From NCBI RefSeq assembly GCF_963669205.1, contig NZ_OY769915.1, positions 5,846,501 to 5,910,500 on the forward strand: 64,000 nucleotides of DNA, written 5' to 3'. Below are positions 32,487-41,599 of the stretch, one piece after another. Each line of letters begins with the position of its first letter. Within the stretch, counting starts at the first letter, position 1. The notes beneath the pieces are model-generated. The model worked only from the letters and a program-made list of their open reading frames with translations, was not told the DNA's origin and ran no database searches. The DNA comes from an uncultured Roseibium sp. (GTDB lineage Bacteria; Pseudomonadota; Alphaproteobacteria; Rhizobiales; Stappiaceae). A program made the position numbers and the translations under genes.

Positions 32487-34310
32487 ATGAAACTTCGCAA
32501 CATTGCCATCATCGCGCACGTTGACCATGGCAAGACCACCCTGATTGACGTCTTGCTCAAGCAATCCGGCGCGTTCCGCGACAACCAGCGCACGGAAGAG
32601 CGGATGATGGATTCCAACGACATCGAGCGCGAGCGCGGCATCACCATCCTCGCCAAGGTCACCTCGCTGGTCTGGAAAGACACGCGCATCAACATCGTCG
32701 ACACCCCCGGCCATGCGGATTTCGGCGGTGAAGTCGAACGCATCCTGCACATGGTCGACGGCGTGATCCTCCTGGTCGACGCCGCCGAGGGACCGATGCC
32801 GCAGACCAAGTTCGTGCTCGGCAAGGCGCTGAAACTCGGCCTCAAGCCGATCGTCGCGATCAACAAGATCGACAAGCCGGAGCAGCGCGCCGACGAGGTA
32901 CTGGACGAAGTGTTCGACCTCTTCGCCGCGCTTGACGCCAACGAGGACCAGCTCGACTTTCCGGTTCTCTACGGGTCCGCGAAACAGGAATGGATGGCCG
33001 AAGAACCGGACGGACCGCAGGACAACATGGATCCGCTGTTCGACATGGTGCTGGACAAGGTCGCGCCGCCGGAAGCCGATCCGGGTGAATTCCGCATGCT
33101 GGCCACCACGATCGAGTCCGATCCGTTCCTCGGCCGCATCCTCACCGGGCGCGTCGTTTCCGGAACGGCCGTGCCGAACATGCCGATCAAGGCACTGGCG
33201 CGCGACGGCAGCCAGGTCGAAGCCGGCCGTGTCTCCAAGATCCTCGCCTTCCGCGGCCTGGAACGCCAGCCGATCGAACAGGGCGAGGCGGGCGATATCG
33301 TTGCCATCGCCGGCATGGCCAAGGCCACCGTTGCCGATACCCTGTGCGCACCCGGCATCGACGAACCGCTTCAGGCCCAGCCGATCGATCCGCCGACGCT
33401 GTCCATGACCTTCCGCGTCAATGACAGCCCGCTGGCCGGAACCGAGGGCTCCAAGGTGCAGTCCCGCGTGATCCGCGAAAGGCTGATGAAGGAAGCCGAA
33501 GGCAACGTTGCCCTGAAGGTGGAAGACACGGACGAGCCCGACGCGTTCATCGTGTCCGGGCGCGGCGAACTGCTGCTGGCGATCCTGATCGAGAACATGC
33601 GCCGCGAGGGTTTCGAGCTCGGTGTCGGCCGCCCGCGCGTCGTCTACCAGTTCGATACGGCCGGCAACCGCCTGGAGCCGATCGAGGAAGTCATTATCGA
33701 CGTCGACGAGGAGCACTCCGGCATCGTCGTGCAGAAACTTCAGGAACGCAAAGCCGATCTTCTGGAAATGAAGCCGTCCGGCGGCGGACGCACGCGCCTG
33801 GTGTTCAACGCGCCGACGCGCGGCCTGATCGGCTACCAGGCCGAGCTTCTGTCCGATACCCGCGGCACCGCCATCTTCAACCGCATCTTCCACGGTTACG
33901 AAGCCTACAAGGGACCGATCCAGGGGCGTCACACCGGCGTGCTTCTGTCCAACGGCACGGGCGAGGCGGTTGCCTACGCGCTCTTCAACCTGGAAGACCG
34001 CGGCCCGATGATGATCGATCCGGGCACGAAGGTGTATCCGGGCATGATCGTCGGCGAGCACACGCGCGGCAACGACCTTGAGGTCAATGTCCTCAAGGGC
34101 AAGCAGCTCACCAACATCCGTTCCGCCGGCAAGGACGATGCCGTCAAGCTGACGACGCCGATGAAACTGACGCTGGAAGCGGCCCTTTCCTACATTTCCG
34201 ACGACGAACTGGTGGAAGTCACGCCGACCTCGATCCGCCTGCGCAAGGCGGAACTCGACCCGCATGCCCGCAAGCGCGCGGAACGCGCCGCCAACAAGGC
34301 ATCGGCGTAA
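32487..34310 (+). CDS. typA: Ribosome-associated GTPase TypA/BipA
   Basis: 607 residues. Translational GTPase related to EF-G that binds 70S ribosomes, helps 50S assembly and acts in stress or cold adaptation. G motifs: AHVDHGKTTL (G1), GITI (G2), DTPGHADFGGEV (G3), NKIDKP (G4) and GSAKQ (G5). Domains II, III and V follow (ESDPFLGRILTGRV, GRGELLLAILIENMRREGFELGVGRP) and the unique C-terminal domain ends in basic residues. The start at 32487 is fixed by TTGGAG and the MKLRNIAIIAHVD opening; the open frame upstream is chance. A good terminator follows at 34334. It is divergent from the marR operon. Confidence 0.97.
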   Translation: MKLRNIAIIAHVDHGKTTLIDVLLKQSGAFRDNQRTEERMMDSNDIERERGITILAKVTSLVWKDTRINIVDTPGHADFGGEVERILHMVDGVILLVDAAEGPMPQTKFVLGKALKLGLKPIVAINKIDKPEQRADEVLDEVFDLFAALDANEDQLDFPVLYGSAKQEWMAEEPDGPQDNMDPLFDMVLDKVAPPEADPGEFRMLATTIESDPFLGRILTGRVVSGTAVPNMPIKALARDGSQVEAGRVSKILAFRGLERQPIEQGEAGDIVAIAGMAKATVADTLCAPGIDEPLQAQPIDPPTLSMTFRVNDSPLAGTEGSKVQSRVIRERLMKEAEGNVALKVEDTDEPDAFIVSGRGELLLAILIENMRREGFELGVGRPRVVYQFDTAGNRLEPIEEVIIDVDEEHSGIVVQKLQERKADLLEMKPSGGGRTRLVFNAPTRGLIGYQAELLSDTRGTAIFNRIFHGYEAYKGPIQGRHTGVLLSNGTGEAVAYALFNLEDRGPMMIDPGTKVYPGMIVGEHTRGNDLEVNVLKGKQLTNIRSAGKDDAVKLTTPMKLTLEAALSYISDDELVEVTPTSIRLRKAELDPHARKRAERAANKASA

Positions 34311-34333
34311 CGCCTGCAGGTCCCGACCAGATC

Positions 34334-34363
34334 AAAAGCCCGAGCAATCGCCCGGGCTTTTTT
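34334..34363 (+). terminator. Intrinsic terminator of typA
   Basis: AAAAGCCCG (34334-34342) pairs with CGGGCTTTT (34353-34361) and is followed by T residues to 34363. It lies 24 bases past the typA stop. Confidence 0.88.
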
Positions 34364-35321
34364 GTGCGCTCACACACCCCGATTGCGCGTCCTGGTTCGC
34401 CGTGCAAGTGGCGTGACCGGGATCCGTTGCACCGTGCGGTCTGTGCCCTTCCTCACGAATGGGCCGAAGCATGCTGGGGCGGTTTGGTCTGGCGCAGGAT
34501 TCTGGGAAACACCTCAACACGCTCCATCGTCACCCCGGGCGAACATCGTGAGACCCGGGGCCGGAGTGCCCCGACTACCGGTAGAAAAACCAGCCAACAC
34601 AGGTTTATGTCTCCCCGATCCCGGCTCTGCGCTGCGCTTGGCCGGGATGACGAAACCACGGCAGACCTCCCCTCGAGGGTCATGCCATGGCTTGACCCAC
34701 TGCTGTCCGGTTTGGAAAGTACTGCCGAACTCATGTCGTTGAGAAAGCGGCATAGTTCCGTGCAGCGCCAATTCGGGATACGGAGTTGTTCCCCCGATGT
34801 GTCGTCCCGGTTTGCCGTGCAAGCGGCAAGACCGGGACCCAGTACCCGTTGCGGCCGGAGACCGAAACAAGACGGAAAATCCGGTGGTTACTGGGTTCCG
34901 GCCTTCCGCTGCGCTTCAGCCGGAATGACAAGGTCATAGACTGGAATCGCCTCGCTAGATCAATTCCGAGTTAAACCGGACAGCAGTGGGCTTGACCATG
35001 GCATCCATGCCGTTCCGTTTCCGATTGCGCGACCCTGTTTCGCTGACAGTTCACGGCATGGATTGCCAGATCACGTCTGGCAATGACGCTGGTAAGGCGT
35101 TGTGGCGCTAAGGGCACTCATTCGAGGCACCTGTGTAAATGACAGATAGTGCCAAACCCATCGGCCTCATTCTGAGGACGCGCGGCGCTGTCTGAAAGGA
35201 CTGGCGGTACACGCCTCTGAGATGGCCCGTCGATTTACGCCCTACCCCCAACGTCTGACTTGCCTGTGTGCGCTGCAATAGGCTCTAATCGCGCGCAACA
35301 AACCGGATCTGGGAGGGATCG
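34364..35321. repeat. Dispersed repeat block 3 (intergenic, no gene)
   Basis: Nearly 1 kb without a supportable gene. It is a mosaic of repeat modules: CGTCACCCCGGGCGA near 34529 with ACCCGGGG after it, CCCGATCCCGGC to GCTTGGCCGGGATGACGA near 34615-34652, GTCATGCCATGGCTTGACC near 34680, GTTGAGAAAGCGGCAT near 34738, TTGCCGTGCAAGCGGCAAGACCGGG (broken palindrome) near 34811, and GGATTGCCAGATCACG with CTGGCAATGACG near 35050-35090. Relatives of several modules occur at 7620-7950 and, inverted, at 25968-26815. The last 120 bases probably hold the mch promoter. Confidence 0.75.
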
Positions 35322-36374
35322 TTGAGCAAGACCAATCGCGGCAATTTTTTCGAGGACTTCGAGATCGGCCAGGTGATCCGTCATGCGACACCGCGCACCG
35401 TGACCGCGGGCGATCAGACGCTTTACACAGCACTCTATGGCTCGCGCTTCGCGGTTCAGTCTTCCGATGCCTTCGCCCGGGCGCTCGGCTATGCCCATGC
35501 GCCGCTTGACGATCTCCTGACGTTCCACATCGTCTTCGGCAAGACGGTGCCGGACATCTCGCTGAACGCGGTCGCCAATCTCGGCTATGCCGGCGGACGC
35601 TTCCTGGCGCCCGTTTATCCCGGCGACACCCTGTCGACCATTTCCGAAGTGATCGGCAAGAAGGAAAATTCCAACGGCAGGACAGGTGTCGTCTATGTCC
35701 GTTCCACCGGCTACACGTCGACCGGAACGGAAGTCCTGGACTATGTGCGCTGGGTGATGGTCAACAAGCGCGACCCGGGTTCTCCGGCACCGGAGCCGGT
35801 TGTGCCGGACCTTCCCGCCGCCATCGACCCACATGCGCTCGGCACGGCAGCGCCGCTGCTCGACACGGCGAACTGGGACAATGCCCTTTCCGGATCGGAG
35901 TTCCGCTTCGGCGACTATGCCGTCGGTGAAAAGATCGATCATGTCGACGGCATGACCGTCGAGGAAGCCGAACACCAGATGGCCACCCGCCTCTTTCAGA
36001 ACACGGCCAAGGTGCATTTCAACCAGCACACGGAGGCAAAAGGCCGCTTCGGGAAGCGCCTGATCTATGGCGGTCACGTGATTTCGCTGGCCCGCGCGCT
36101 TTCCTTCAACGGCCTCGGCAACGCCTTCCACATTGCCGGCATCAACGGCGGCCGCCACGTTGCGCCGCTGTTTTCCGGCGACACGGTCTATGCCTGGTCG
36201 GAAGTTCTCGATGCGTCCGAGATCGACGGACGCCAGGATGTCGGCGCGCTGCGCCTGCGGCTCGTGGCCACCAAGAACCGCCCGTGCAAGGATTTCCCGC
36301 TGAAGGCTGAGGACGGCAAGTACCTGGACGACGTGATCCTCGACTTCGACTACTGGGCACTCATGCCGCAATAG
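35322..36374 (+). CDS. mch: Mesaconyl-C1-CoA hydratase (beta-methylmalyl-CoA dehydratase)
   Basis: 350 residues, a double hot-dog MaoC-type hydratase. The first half has GNFFEDFEIGQVIRHATPRTVTAGDQTLYTALYGSRF; the second has the MaoC hydratase segment TAKVHFNQHTEAKGRFGKRLIYGGHVISLARAL, where NQH supplies the catalytic His and GGH closes the motif. This architecture and length match Mch, which converts mesaconyl-CoA to (2R,3S)-beta-methylmalyl-CoA in the ethylmalonyl-CoA pathway. The presence of ecm and ccr in the same window supports it. The start is TTG at 35322 with GGGAGG five bases upstream. It is unlinked to ecm/ccr by 28 kb. Other MaoC hydratases are less likely. Confidence 0.88.
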   Translation: MSKTNRGNFFEDFEIGQVIRHATPRTVTAGDQTLYTALYGSRFAVQSSDAFARALGYAHAPLDDLLTFHIVFGKTVPDISLNAVANLGYAGGRFLAPVYPGDTLSTISEVIGKKENSNGRTGVVYVRSTGYTSTGTEVLDYVRWVMVNKRDPGSPAPEPVVPDLPAAIDPHALGTAAPLLDTANWDNALSGSEFRFGDYAVGEKIDHVDGMTVEEAEHQMATRLFQNTAKVHFNQHTEAKGRFGKRLIYGGHVISLARALSFNGLGNAFHIAGINGGRHVAPLFSGDTVYAWSEVLDASEIDGRQDVGALRLRLVATKNRPCKDFPLKAEDGKYLDDVILDFDYWALMPQ

Positions 36375-36404
36375 CGTTAGAGCCCGCAGGGCGCTTGAAG
36401 GTGA

Positions 36405-36421
36405 CGGGACCCGGGTTCCCG
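36405..36421. promoter_or_regulatory. Near-palindrome upstream of the LuxR-type gene
   Basis: CGGGACCCGGGTTCCCG is an almost perfect 17-bp inverted repeat (one pair mismatched) 29 bases before the LuxR-type start. It could be an autoregulatory site or part of a hairpin after mch. Confidence 0.35.
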
Positions 36422-36449
36422 GTTACCATGAGGGCTAAGGAGGCATGTC

Positions 36450-37223
36450 ATGCTGACGACGCTCTCGGCACGGGAAACGAACCTGGTATTCGCCATCATG
36501 CAGGACATGGTCGCGATCCGGGAGGCACGCGAGTTGCGGCTGCAACTGGGCGAGCGCCTGCTTGATCTCTTCCAGGCTGACCATTTCGCGTCCTACACCT
36601 GGCAGAAGGATGCGGGAGACACCGGGGGCGTTTTCCTCAACATGGATGAGGACAACCTCGCCGCCTACGAAAGCCACTTCCAGTATTGCGACCCGATCAC
36701 GCCGCGTTTCCGCATGTGCCGGCGCGCCACCCACCTGGACCAGGTGATTACGCGCGAGGATTTCCTGCGCACCGAGTTCTTCAACGATTTCCTGGCGCGC
36801 GACGGCCTGCGCCACGGAATGAACTTCCACGCTTATTCGGGCGCGAGCCACCTCGGCGATCTGCGCATCTGGCGCGGGCAGGGCCGCGAGACCTTTCAGC
36901 AGAGAGATCTGGATCTGCTCGATGCCATCGGCACTGCATTCGGCAATGCCCTTGCCAATCTGCGCCTGGAAGAAAACCGGCTGCGCGAAGCCGATCCGCA
37001 GCGACGCTTCCTGGCCTGGGCGGAAAAACACGGACTGACTGCGCGGGAAAAGGACGTGCTTACGCTGCTGTGCAAGGGCAAACGGGACCGAGAAATGGCG
37101 GCCGATCTCGGAGTTTCGGCAACGACGATCAGGTCTCACCTGAAATCGATCTATCAGAAATCATGTACCGGAAGCCGGGCGGAACTTCTGGCCAGCCTGA
37201 ACGGGTCTCGCCCCATCCAATAA
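36450..37223 (+). CDS. LuxR-type transcriptional regulator with GAF-like sensor
   Basis: 257 residues. The C-terminal 65 residues form a LuxR/NarL helix-turn-helix: HGLTAREKDVLTLLCKGKRDREMAADLGVSATTIRSHLKSIYQKSCTGSRAELLA. The N-terminal 180 residues look like a GAF-type sensor (LFQADHFASYTWQKDAGDTGGVFLNM, YCDPITPRFRMCRRATHLDQVI, FFNDFLARDGLRHGMNFHAYSGASHLGDLRIWRG). They lack the spaced Trp/Tyr/Asp residues of acyl-homoserine-lactone binding domains as far as I can judge, so a quorum-sensing role is not claimed. Start ATG is preceded by AAGGAGG. It is on its own between mch and the amidase gene; targets are unknown. Confidence 0.88.
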   Translation: MLTTLSARETNLVFAIMQDMVAIREARELRLQLGERLLDLFQADHFASYTWQKDAGDTGGVFLNMDEDNLAAYESHFQYCDPITPRFRMCRRATHLDQVITREDFLRTEFFNDFLARDGLRHGMNFHAYSGASHLGDLRIWRGQGRETFQQRDLDLLDAIGTAFGNALANLRLEENRLREADPQRRFLAWAEKHGLTAREKDVLTLLCKGKRDREMAADLGVSATTIRSHLKSIYQKSCTGSRAELLASLNGSRPIQ

Positions 37224-37307
37224 AAGACCATCCTCCTCATTTTAGAGGATGCGCACGCCAATGATCCGGCATTTGCTGTGTTCACTTCCAAAAGAAGGGA
37301 AACACCT

Positions 37308-38783
37308 ATGACCAGGCATATCCTACCGGGCCTCCTGACCGCCGCAGCGCTTCTTACCGCGCCCGCTGCCACCGCCCAGGACATCACCGATCTGACCGCC
37401 GCGGAGGCGGCAAAAGCCATCGCCGGCAAGAAACTGACCGCAACCGAACTGGTTGAAGCGCTGATTGCAAAGACCGGAGACGACCCGCGCAATGTCTATA
37501 TCAGCTTCGACAGCCAGGGCGCAGCGGCTGCAGCGGCGGCGGCCGACGAACGCGTTGCCGCAGGGGACGAACTCGGACCGTTGCATGGCATACCGATTGT
37601 CGTGAAGGACAACATCGCTTCAAAAGGACTGCCCACGACAGGCGGCACACCGGCACTGAAGGGCTGGGTCCCGGCCGAAGACGCCCCTGTCCTTGCAAGA
37701 CTGAGAGACGCGGGCGCGATCCTGATCGGCAAGACCAACCTGCATGAACTCGCCTTCGGCATCACGTCCAACAATGCCGCCTTCGGCGCGGTCGCCAATG
37801 CCTATGATGCCGGCCGTTTCGCCGGGGGGTCCAGCGGCGGGACAGGTGCCGCCATCGGCGCACGACTGGCACCAGCCGGCCTTGGCACCGATACCGGTGG
37901 CTCCGTTCGCATCCCGGCTGCCCTCAACGGCGTATCAGGCCTGCGTCCGACGGTCGGACGGTATCCGGCGGGCGGCATCATCCCGATCTCGGCTACCCGC
38001 GACACGGCCGGACCGATTGCCCGGTCGGTAGCAGATCTGGTTCTGTTCGACACGGTCATCACGGGCACCGCGAAAACTATTGCACCCGCCGATCTGAGTA
38101 TCGTGCGCCTTGGCGTTCCGTCAGGTCTGACCGAAAATCTCTCGCCTGAAACGGAGCGGCTGTTCCGGGATGCTCTCGGCACGCTGGAAAAGGCCGGCGT
38201 GACCCTGGTTGAGGTCGATATCAGCAGCGAGCTGGACCTTGCGGCCAAGGCCGGCTTCCCGATCGCACTCTGGGAAGTCAAGCGCGACCTCGCCGCGTTC
38301 CTCGAAGCCAGCGGCAGCGGGCTTACTCTGGAAGACGTTGCCGCCGGGGTGGCAAGCCCGGATGTCAAATTCGTCTTCGAAAACCTCGTGCTCGGCGATC
38401 AGGCCATCCCGGATGAGGTCTACGCGGCGGCCATGACCGATCTCAGGCCCCAGGTGCAGTCGGGTTATGCGGAAGTCTTCGCCGAAAACAGACTGGATGC
38501 CCTTGTCTTTCCAACGACGCCGCTCGAGGCCCAGCCGATTTCAGGATCGGACATGACAGTCTCGCTGAACGGGAAAGATGTGCCGACATTTCAGACATTC
38601 ATCCGCAACACGGACCCGGGCTCGATCGCCGGTATTCCGGGCCTGTCGCTGCCGATGGGTCTGACGGCTGACGGATTGCCGGTCGGCCTTGAACTCGACG
38701 GACCGGCCTTCAGCGACCGGCATCTGCTCGCACTCGGTCTTGCCATCGAAAGCGCATTGCCGAACATGCAGGCGCCAAGATAG
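37308..38783 (+). CDS. Secreted amidase-signature hydrolase
   Basis: 491 residues. A signal peptide (MTRHILPGLLTAAALLTAPAATAQ) is followed by an amidase-signature domain. The Ser-cisSer-Lys triad is readable: Lys in IPIVVKDNI, cis-Ser in FAGGSSGGTGAA, and nucleophile Ser in LGTDTGGSVRIPAA. It would hydrolyse an amide in the periplasm; indoleacetamide hydrolase-like and mandelamide hydrolase-like enzymes are the nearest types I recall, but the substrate is not predictable. The start at 37308 is set by AAGGGA and the signal peptide; ten more codons upstream are open but unlikely. It follows the LuxR-type gene with a possible hairpin (CATCCTC/GAGGATG, 37229-37251) between. Confidence 0.88.
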   Translation: MTRHILPGLLTAAALLTAPAATAQDITDLTAAEAAKAIAGKKLTATELVEALIAKTGDDPRNVYISFDSQGAAAAAAAADERVAAGDELGPLHGIPIVVKDNIASKGLPTTGGTPALKGWVPAEDAPVLARLRDAGAILIGKTNLHELAFGITSNNAAFGAVANAYDAGRFAGGSSGGTGAAIGARLAPAGLGTDTGGSVRIPAALNGVSGLRPTVGRYPAGGIIPISATRDTAGPIARSVADLVLFDTVITGTAKTIAPADLSIVRLGVPSGLTENLSPETERLFRDALGTLEKAGVTLVEVDISSELDLAAKAGFPIALWEVKRDLAAFLEASGSGLTLEDVAAGVASPDVKFVFENLVLGDQAIPDEVYAAAMTDLRPQVQSGYAEVFAENRLDALVFPTTPLEAQPISGSDMTVSLNGKDVPTFQTFIRNTDPGSIAGIPGLSLPMGLTADGLPVGLELDGPAFSDRHLLALGLAIESALPNMQAPR

Positions 38784-38833
38784 CGCACGCCATGCAAAGG
38801 ATCCGATGTCATTTGATATCTTGCGAGATCCGC

Positions 38834-38860
38834 AAACCCTGACCGCTCAGGTCAGGGTTT
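38834..38860. terminator. Bidirectional hairpin between amidase and L,D-transpeptidase genes
   Basis: AAACCCTGACC (38834-38844) and GGTCAGGGTTT (38850-38860) are perfect 11-base arms around GCTCA. The hairpin covers the stop codon of the convergent transpeptidase gene (38852-38854) and serves both genes. Confidence 0.75.
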
Positions 38861-40117
38861 GGCGCCTGGAACGACGTCCGTGGTAATCGGACCGACGCCG
38901 GCCTCGTCCTCGGTGGTTTTTGAACCGAAGGGAACCCAACGCTTCAGGAAACGTCCGGCTGCGCTGCCGCTGGACTGTTCCTGCGGGGCAAACGCCGTTT
39001 CGACGGCTGTCTCGCCGGTTTCCCCATTTGTTTCGGCCGGAGCGCTTGCTGCTGCGGCGGCGCCTGCATTACCGGCAGCGGATGCCGGCTGGTCGCCGGA
39101 CGGGATCGTGGCCGTCGTGATTTCGGCCTCGTCGCCACTGTTGCCAAAGACTTCAGCTATACGCTTGTTGCGTTCTTCGCGGCGCTGCTGGCGCTCTTCG
39201 CGGGCATCGAAACGGGCAGCAATTTGCTGAAACTTTTCGTCGTCTTTGCTCTGCTTGGACGCAACGGCTGAAGAGATGCTCGGATGCACCTGGTATTCCG
39301 GGCATTTGGCGCTGGCGCGGAATGGCACGCCTTCGACGAGCGTCGTTGCGTCAAAGACATATTTCTTTTCGCAGACCGAGACTTTCGGCGGTTTCTGTGT
39401 CACTTCGAAATGATCGTAACCGGTCTTCAGCATGTTCCAGTAGTCGAGATGCTCGCTGTCGCGGTGACGCGCCATGTTCTCCGGTGTCATGCGGAACGGA
39501 AACGCCTGGACCTGGAAGGATTTCTGACCGCCCTTGAAGCTTTCGCGGGCAAGGGCGTAGATATCCTCGACCTGCTCGTCCGTCATGGCGTAACAGCCGC
39601 GCGAGGAGCACGCGCCATGCACCATCAGATGTGAGCCGGTGCGGCCATGCGCGCGGTCGTACCTGTTCGGATAGCCGAGGTTGAAGGCCAGGTGATAGCT
39701 GGAATTCGGGTTCATCAGCGCAGGCGTGATTTCGTAGAAGCCCTCGGGCGCCTGCCGGTCGCCTTCCTTGAACTTCGGACCCAGCTTGCCGGACCATTTG
39801 CAGATCTCGAATTCTTCAAGCTTCTGGTATTTGCCGGTCCGGGTCTGCTTCCAGACCTCAAGCTCCGACTCTTCCTTGAAGATGCGGATCATGATCGGCG
39901 ACGTCGAACTCATGTTGAGGTCGGTCATCTTGCGCTTGATGGAATCGCTGACCGGACGCAGGTGCTTCGGGCCGGCGCCGAACTCGTCGGCCTGACAGGC
40001 CGCCAGCACGCCGGCAGCAATCACCAGCGATCCGAGCCTTGCCGCTTTTCCGGTACCGTTTCCGGTGACCCGCTTCTGCAGCGCGGCTGGCGTTTTCAAT
40101 CGGCGCCCAAAGACCAT
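38852..40117 (-). CDS. YafK-type L,D-transpeptidase lipoprotein
   Basis: 421 residues. After a basic N-terminus of about 27 residues comes a lipoprotein leader (LVIAAGVLAAC, Cys41). The YkuD/YafK catalytic domain follows: PIMIRIFKEESELEVWK, GKLGPKFKEGDRQAPEGFYEI, and the active site SHLMVHGACSSRGCYAMTD with the His and the catalytic Cys in SRGC. It should form or cut L,D-linkages or attach proteins to peptidoglycan in the periplasm. The C-terminal 150 residues are low-complexity, rich in Ala, Glu, Gly and Arg (including a REERQQRREERNKR stretch), probably an unstructured tether. Alternative in-frame starts nearer the leader exist. Confidence 0.87.
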   Translation of the reverse strand: MVFGRRLKTPAALQKRVTGNGTGKAARLGSLVIAAGVLAACQADEFGAGPKHLRPVSDSIKRKMTDLNMSSTSPIMIRIFKEESELEVWKQTRTGKYQKLEEFEICKWSGKLGPKFKEGDRQAPEGFYEITPALMNPNSSYHLAFNLGYPNRYDRAHGRTGSHLMVHGACSSRGCYAMTDEQVEDIYALARESFKGGQKSFQVQAFPFRMTPENMARHRDSEHLDYWNMLKTGYDHFEVTQKPPKVSVCEKKYVFDATTLVEGVPFRASAKCPEYQVHPSISSAVASKQSKDDEKFQQIAARFDAREERQQRREERNKRIAEVFGNSGDEAEITTATIPSGDQPASAAGNAGAAAAASAPAETNGETGETAVETAFAPQEQSSGSAAGRFLKRWVPFGSKTTEDEAGVGPITTDVVPGAKP

Positions 40118-40428
40118 CTTACTATCCCGAACTGAGTGAAACCGGAAACGCGGAAGTCTATTCCCGTAAAACCGTTTCTGGTTCTCTGCGTCTCGCCCCC
40201 GCGCAAAGGCTAGGGAATGTTAGTTGACGATAAGTTACTGAAACCCGCCTGCCCCTGCGAAGCAAATTCCGGTGATGCAAACAAATACCGGGGCAATCGA
40301 CCCTTCAATTGCCCTAACTGTGCCTGAATGCAGGCAGAATCTGGCCACACAATGGCAAAAATGCCCGCTTTTTCAATTGCGGAGCCGAATCCGTTGCTGA
40401 CTTTCTCGTGAAGATACGAGATTTACGT
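40118..40428. other. Intergenic region upstream of the transpeptidase gene
   Basis: About 310 bases without a gene. It holds the transpeptidase promoter at the left end and is AT-richer than its surroundings. I see no repeat of the dispersed family here. Confidence 0.4.
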
Positions 40429-40470
40429 TAGGTCATACCCTCATAAAGCAGACCGCAATGGTATGACCTA
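40429..40470. repeat. Inverted repeat at the accA stop codon
   Basis: TAGGTCATACC (40429-40439) and GGTATGACCTA (40460-40470) are perfect 11-base arms with a 20-base loop. The right arm contains the accA stop (TAG on the minus strand). No T-run follows in the accA direction. It may be a 3'-end stabilising hairpin or a Rho-dependent end. Confidence 0.6.
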
Positions 40471-41427
40471 GGTCAGTGTCCGGCCGATCGCGATGAATTT
40501 GTCGCGTCTCTGCTTGCGAATTTCTTCTGGGCTCAGACCGAACAGCTCTTCCAGAGCCGCTTCGATGGACTTGCCGGCAGTGTCGATGACGATCTCGCGC
40601 GCCCTGTGCGCGCCGCCGATCGGCTCGACGATGATGTCGTCGATGACACCCAGCTGCTTCAGGTCCTGAGCCGTGATCTTGAGTGCGGTCGCCGCGTCCT
40701 GCGCCTTGGCGCTGTCGCGCCAGAGGATGGATGCAGCCCCTTCCGGCGAAATGACGGAATAGATCGCGTGCTCCATCATGAGCACCTTGTTTGCCGTGGC
40801 AATCGCGATCGCACCGCCCGATCCGCCTTCGCCAATGACGACAGCAACGGAAGGCACCCCAAGTCCGAGGCCGGCATCCGTCGAGCGCGCGATCGCTTCA
40901 GACTGGCCGCGTTCCTCGGCACCGCGCCCCGGATAGGCGCCGGACGTATCGACGAAACTGATCAGCGGAATACCGAAACGCTCGGCCAGTTCCATGATGC
41001 GCACGGCCTTTCGGTAACCTTCCGGGCGCACCATTCCGAAATTGTGTTTCAGGCGCGTGTCGGTGTCGTGCCCCTTTTCCTGCGCGAGAATGGCAACCGA
41101 CTGACCCCGGAAACGGCCGATCCCGGCCAGCAGCGCATGGTCCTCGGCAAACTTCCGGTCCCCGGCCAGCGGCGTGAAGTCTTCGACGAGGCCGGCCACG
41201 TAGTCGACCGCATGCGGCCGGTCGGGATGCCTGGCGACCAGCGTCTTCTGCCAGGGCGTGAGCTTGGAATAGAGGTCCTGGAGCGTCTGGGCGGATTTCG
41301 CGTTGAGCCGCTCGATCTCGCCGTCGACATTGACTTCCTCGCCATCCTCGGCTGCGATGGCCCGCAGCTCCTGGATCTTGCCTTCAATATCCGCGACGGG
41401 TTTTTCGAACTCCAGATAGCTGTGCAT
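40468..41427 (-). CDS. accA: Acetyl-CoA carboxylase carboxyltransferase subunit alpha
   Basis: 319 residues. Alpha subunit of the carboxyltransferase that moves the carboxyl group from biotin to acetyl-CoA, giving malonyl-CoA. Characteristic stretches: YLEFEKPVADIEGKIQELRAIA, PWQKTLVARHPDRPHAVDYV, FAEDHALLAGIGRFRGQSVAILAQEKGHDTDTRLKHNFGMVRPEGYRKAVRIMELAERF, and GEGGSGGAIAIATANKVLMMEHAIYSVISPEGAASILW. Start MHSYLEF at 41427 matches the family length; upstream open codons add residues with no likeness. There is no strong Shine-Dalgarno. It is a single gene, as is usual for accA, separate from accD. Confidence 0.97.
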   Translation of the reverse strand: MHSYLEFEKPVADIEGKIQELRAIAAEDGEEVNVDGEIERLNAKSAQTLQDLYSKLTPWQKTLVARHPDRPHAVDYVAGLVEDFTPLAGDRKFAEDHALLAGIGRFRGQSVAILAQEKGHDTDTRLKHNFGMVRPEGYRKAVRIMELAERFGIPLISFVDTSGAYPGRGAEERGQSEAIARSTDAGLGLGVPSVAVVIGEGGSGGAIAIATANKVLMMEHAIYSVISPEGAASILWRDSAKAQDAATALKITAQDLKQLGVIDDIIVEPIGGAHRAREIVIDTAGKSIEAALEELFGLSPEEIRKQRRDKFIAIGRTLT

Positions 41428-41599
41428 GTACTTGTTTACCCGAAACAACCCGGCAGGCCGGCTTGTGACGGGCCGGTCCGGAAAACTGACTGTAAGGTGC
41501 TTGCGCGCCCCAATGGCGTAATGTGGAGCGCTGTAACAAGAGACGCAAGGGGGCGCAAGTCTTGGCCCCGGTTGCAGGTGGCAAATGTGGCTGCGGTCG

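Noticed and set aside
32307..34265. A 652-codon minus-strand open frame opposite typA
   Set aside because: Antisense to all TypA motifs; no recognisable domain or ribosome binding site.
34364..35321. CRISPR-like array in the repeat-rich gap
   Set aside because: Repeats are long, irregular, self-complementary and not regularly spaced; no cas genes nearby.
36450..37223. Acyl-homoserine-lactone receptor of the LuxR type
   Set aside because: The N-terminal domain lacks the recognisable autoinducer-binding residue pattern and no luxI-like gene is present; a generic GAF-LuxR regulator is the safer call.
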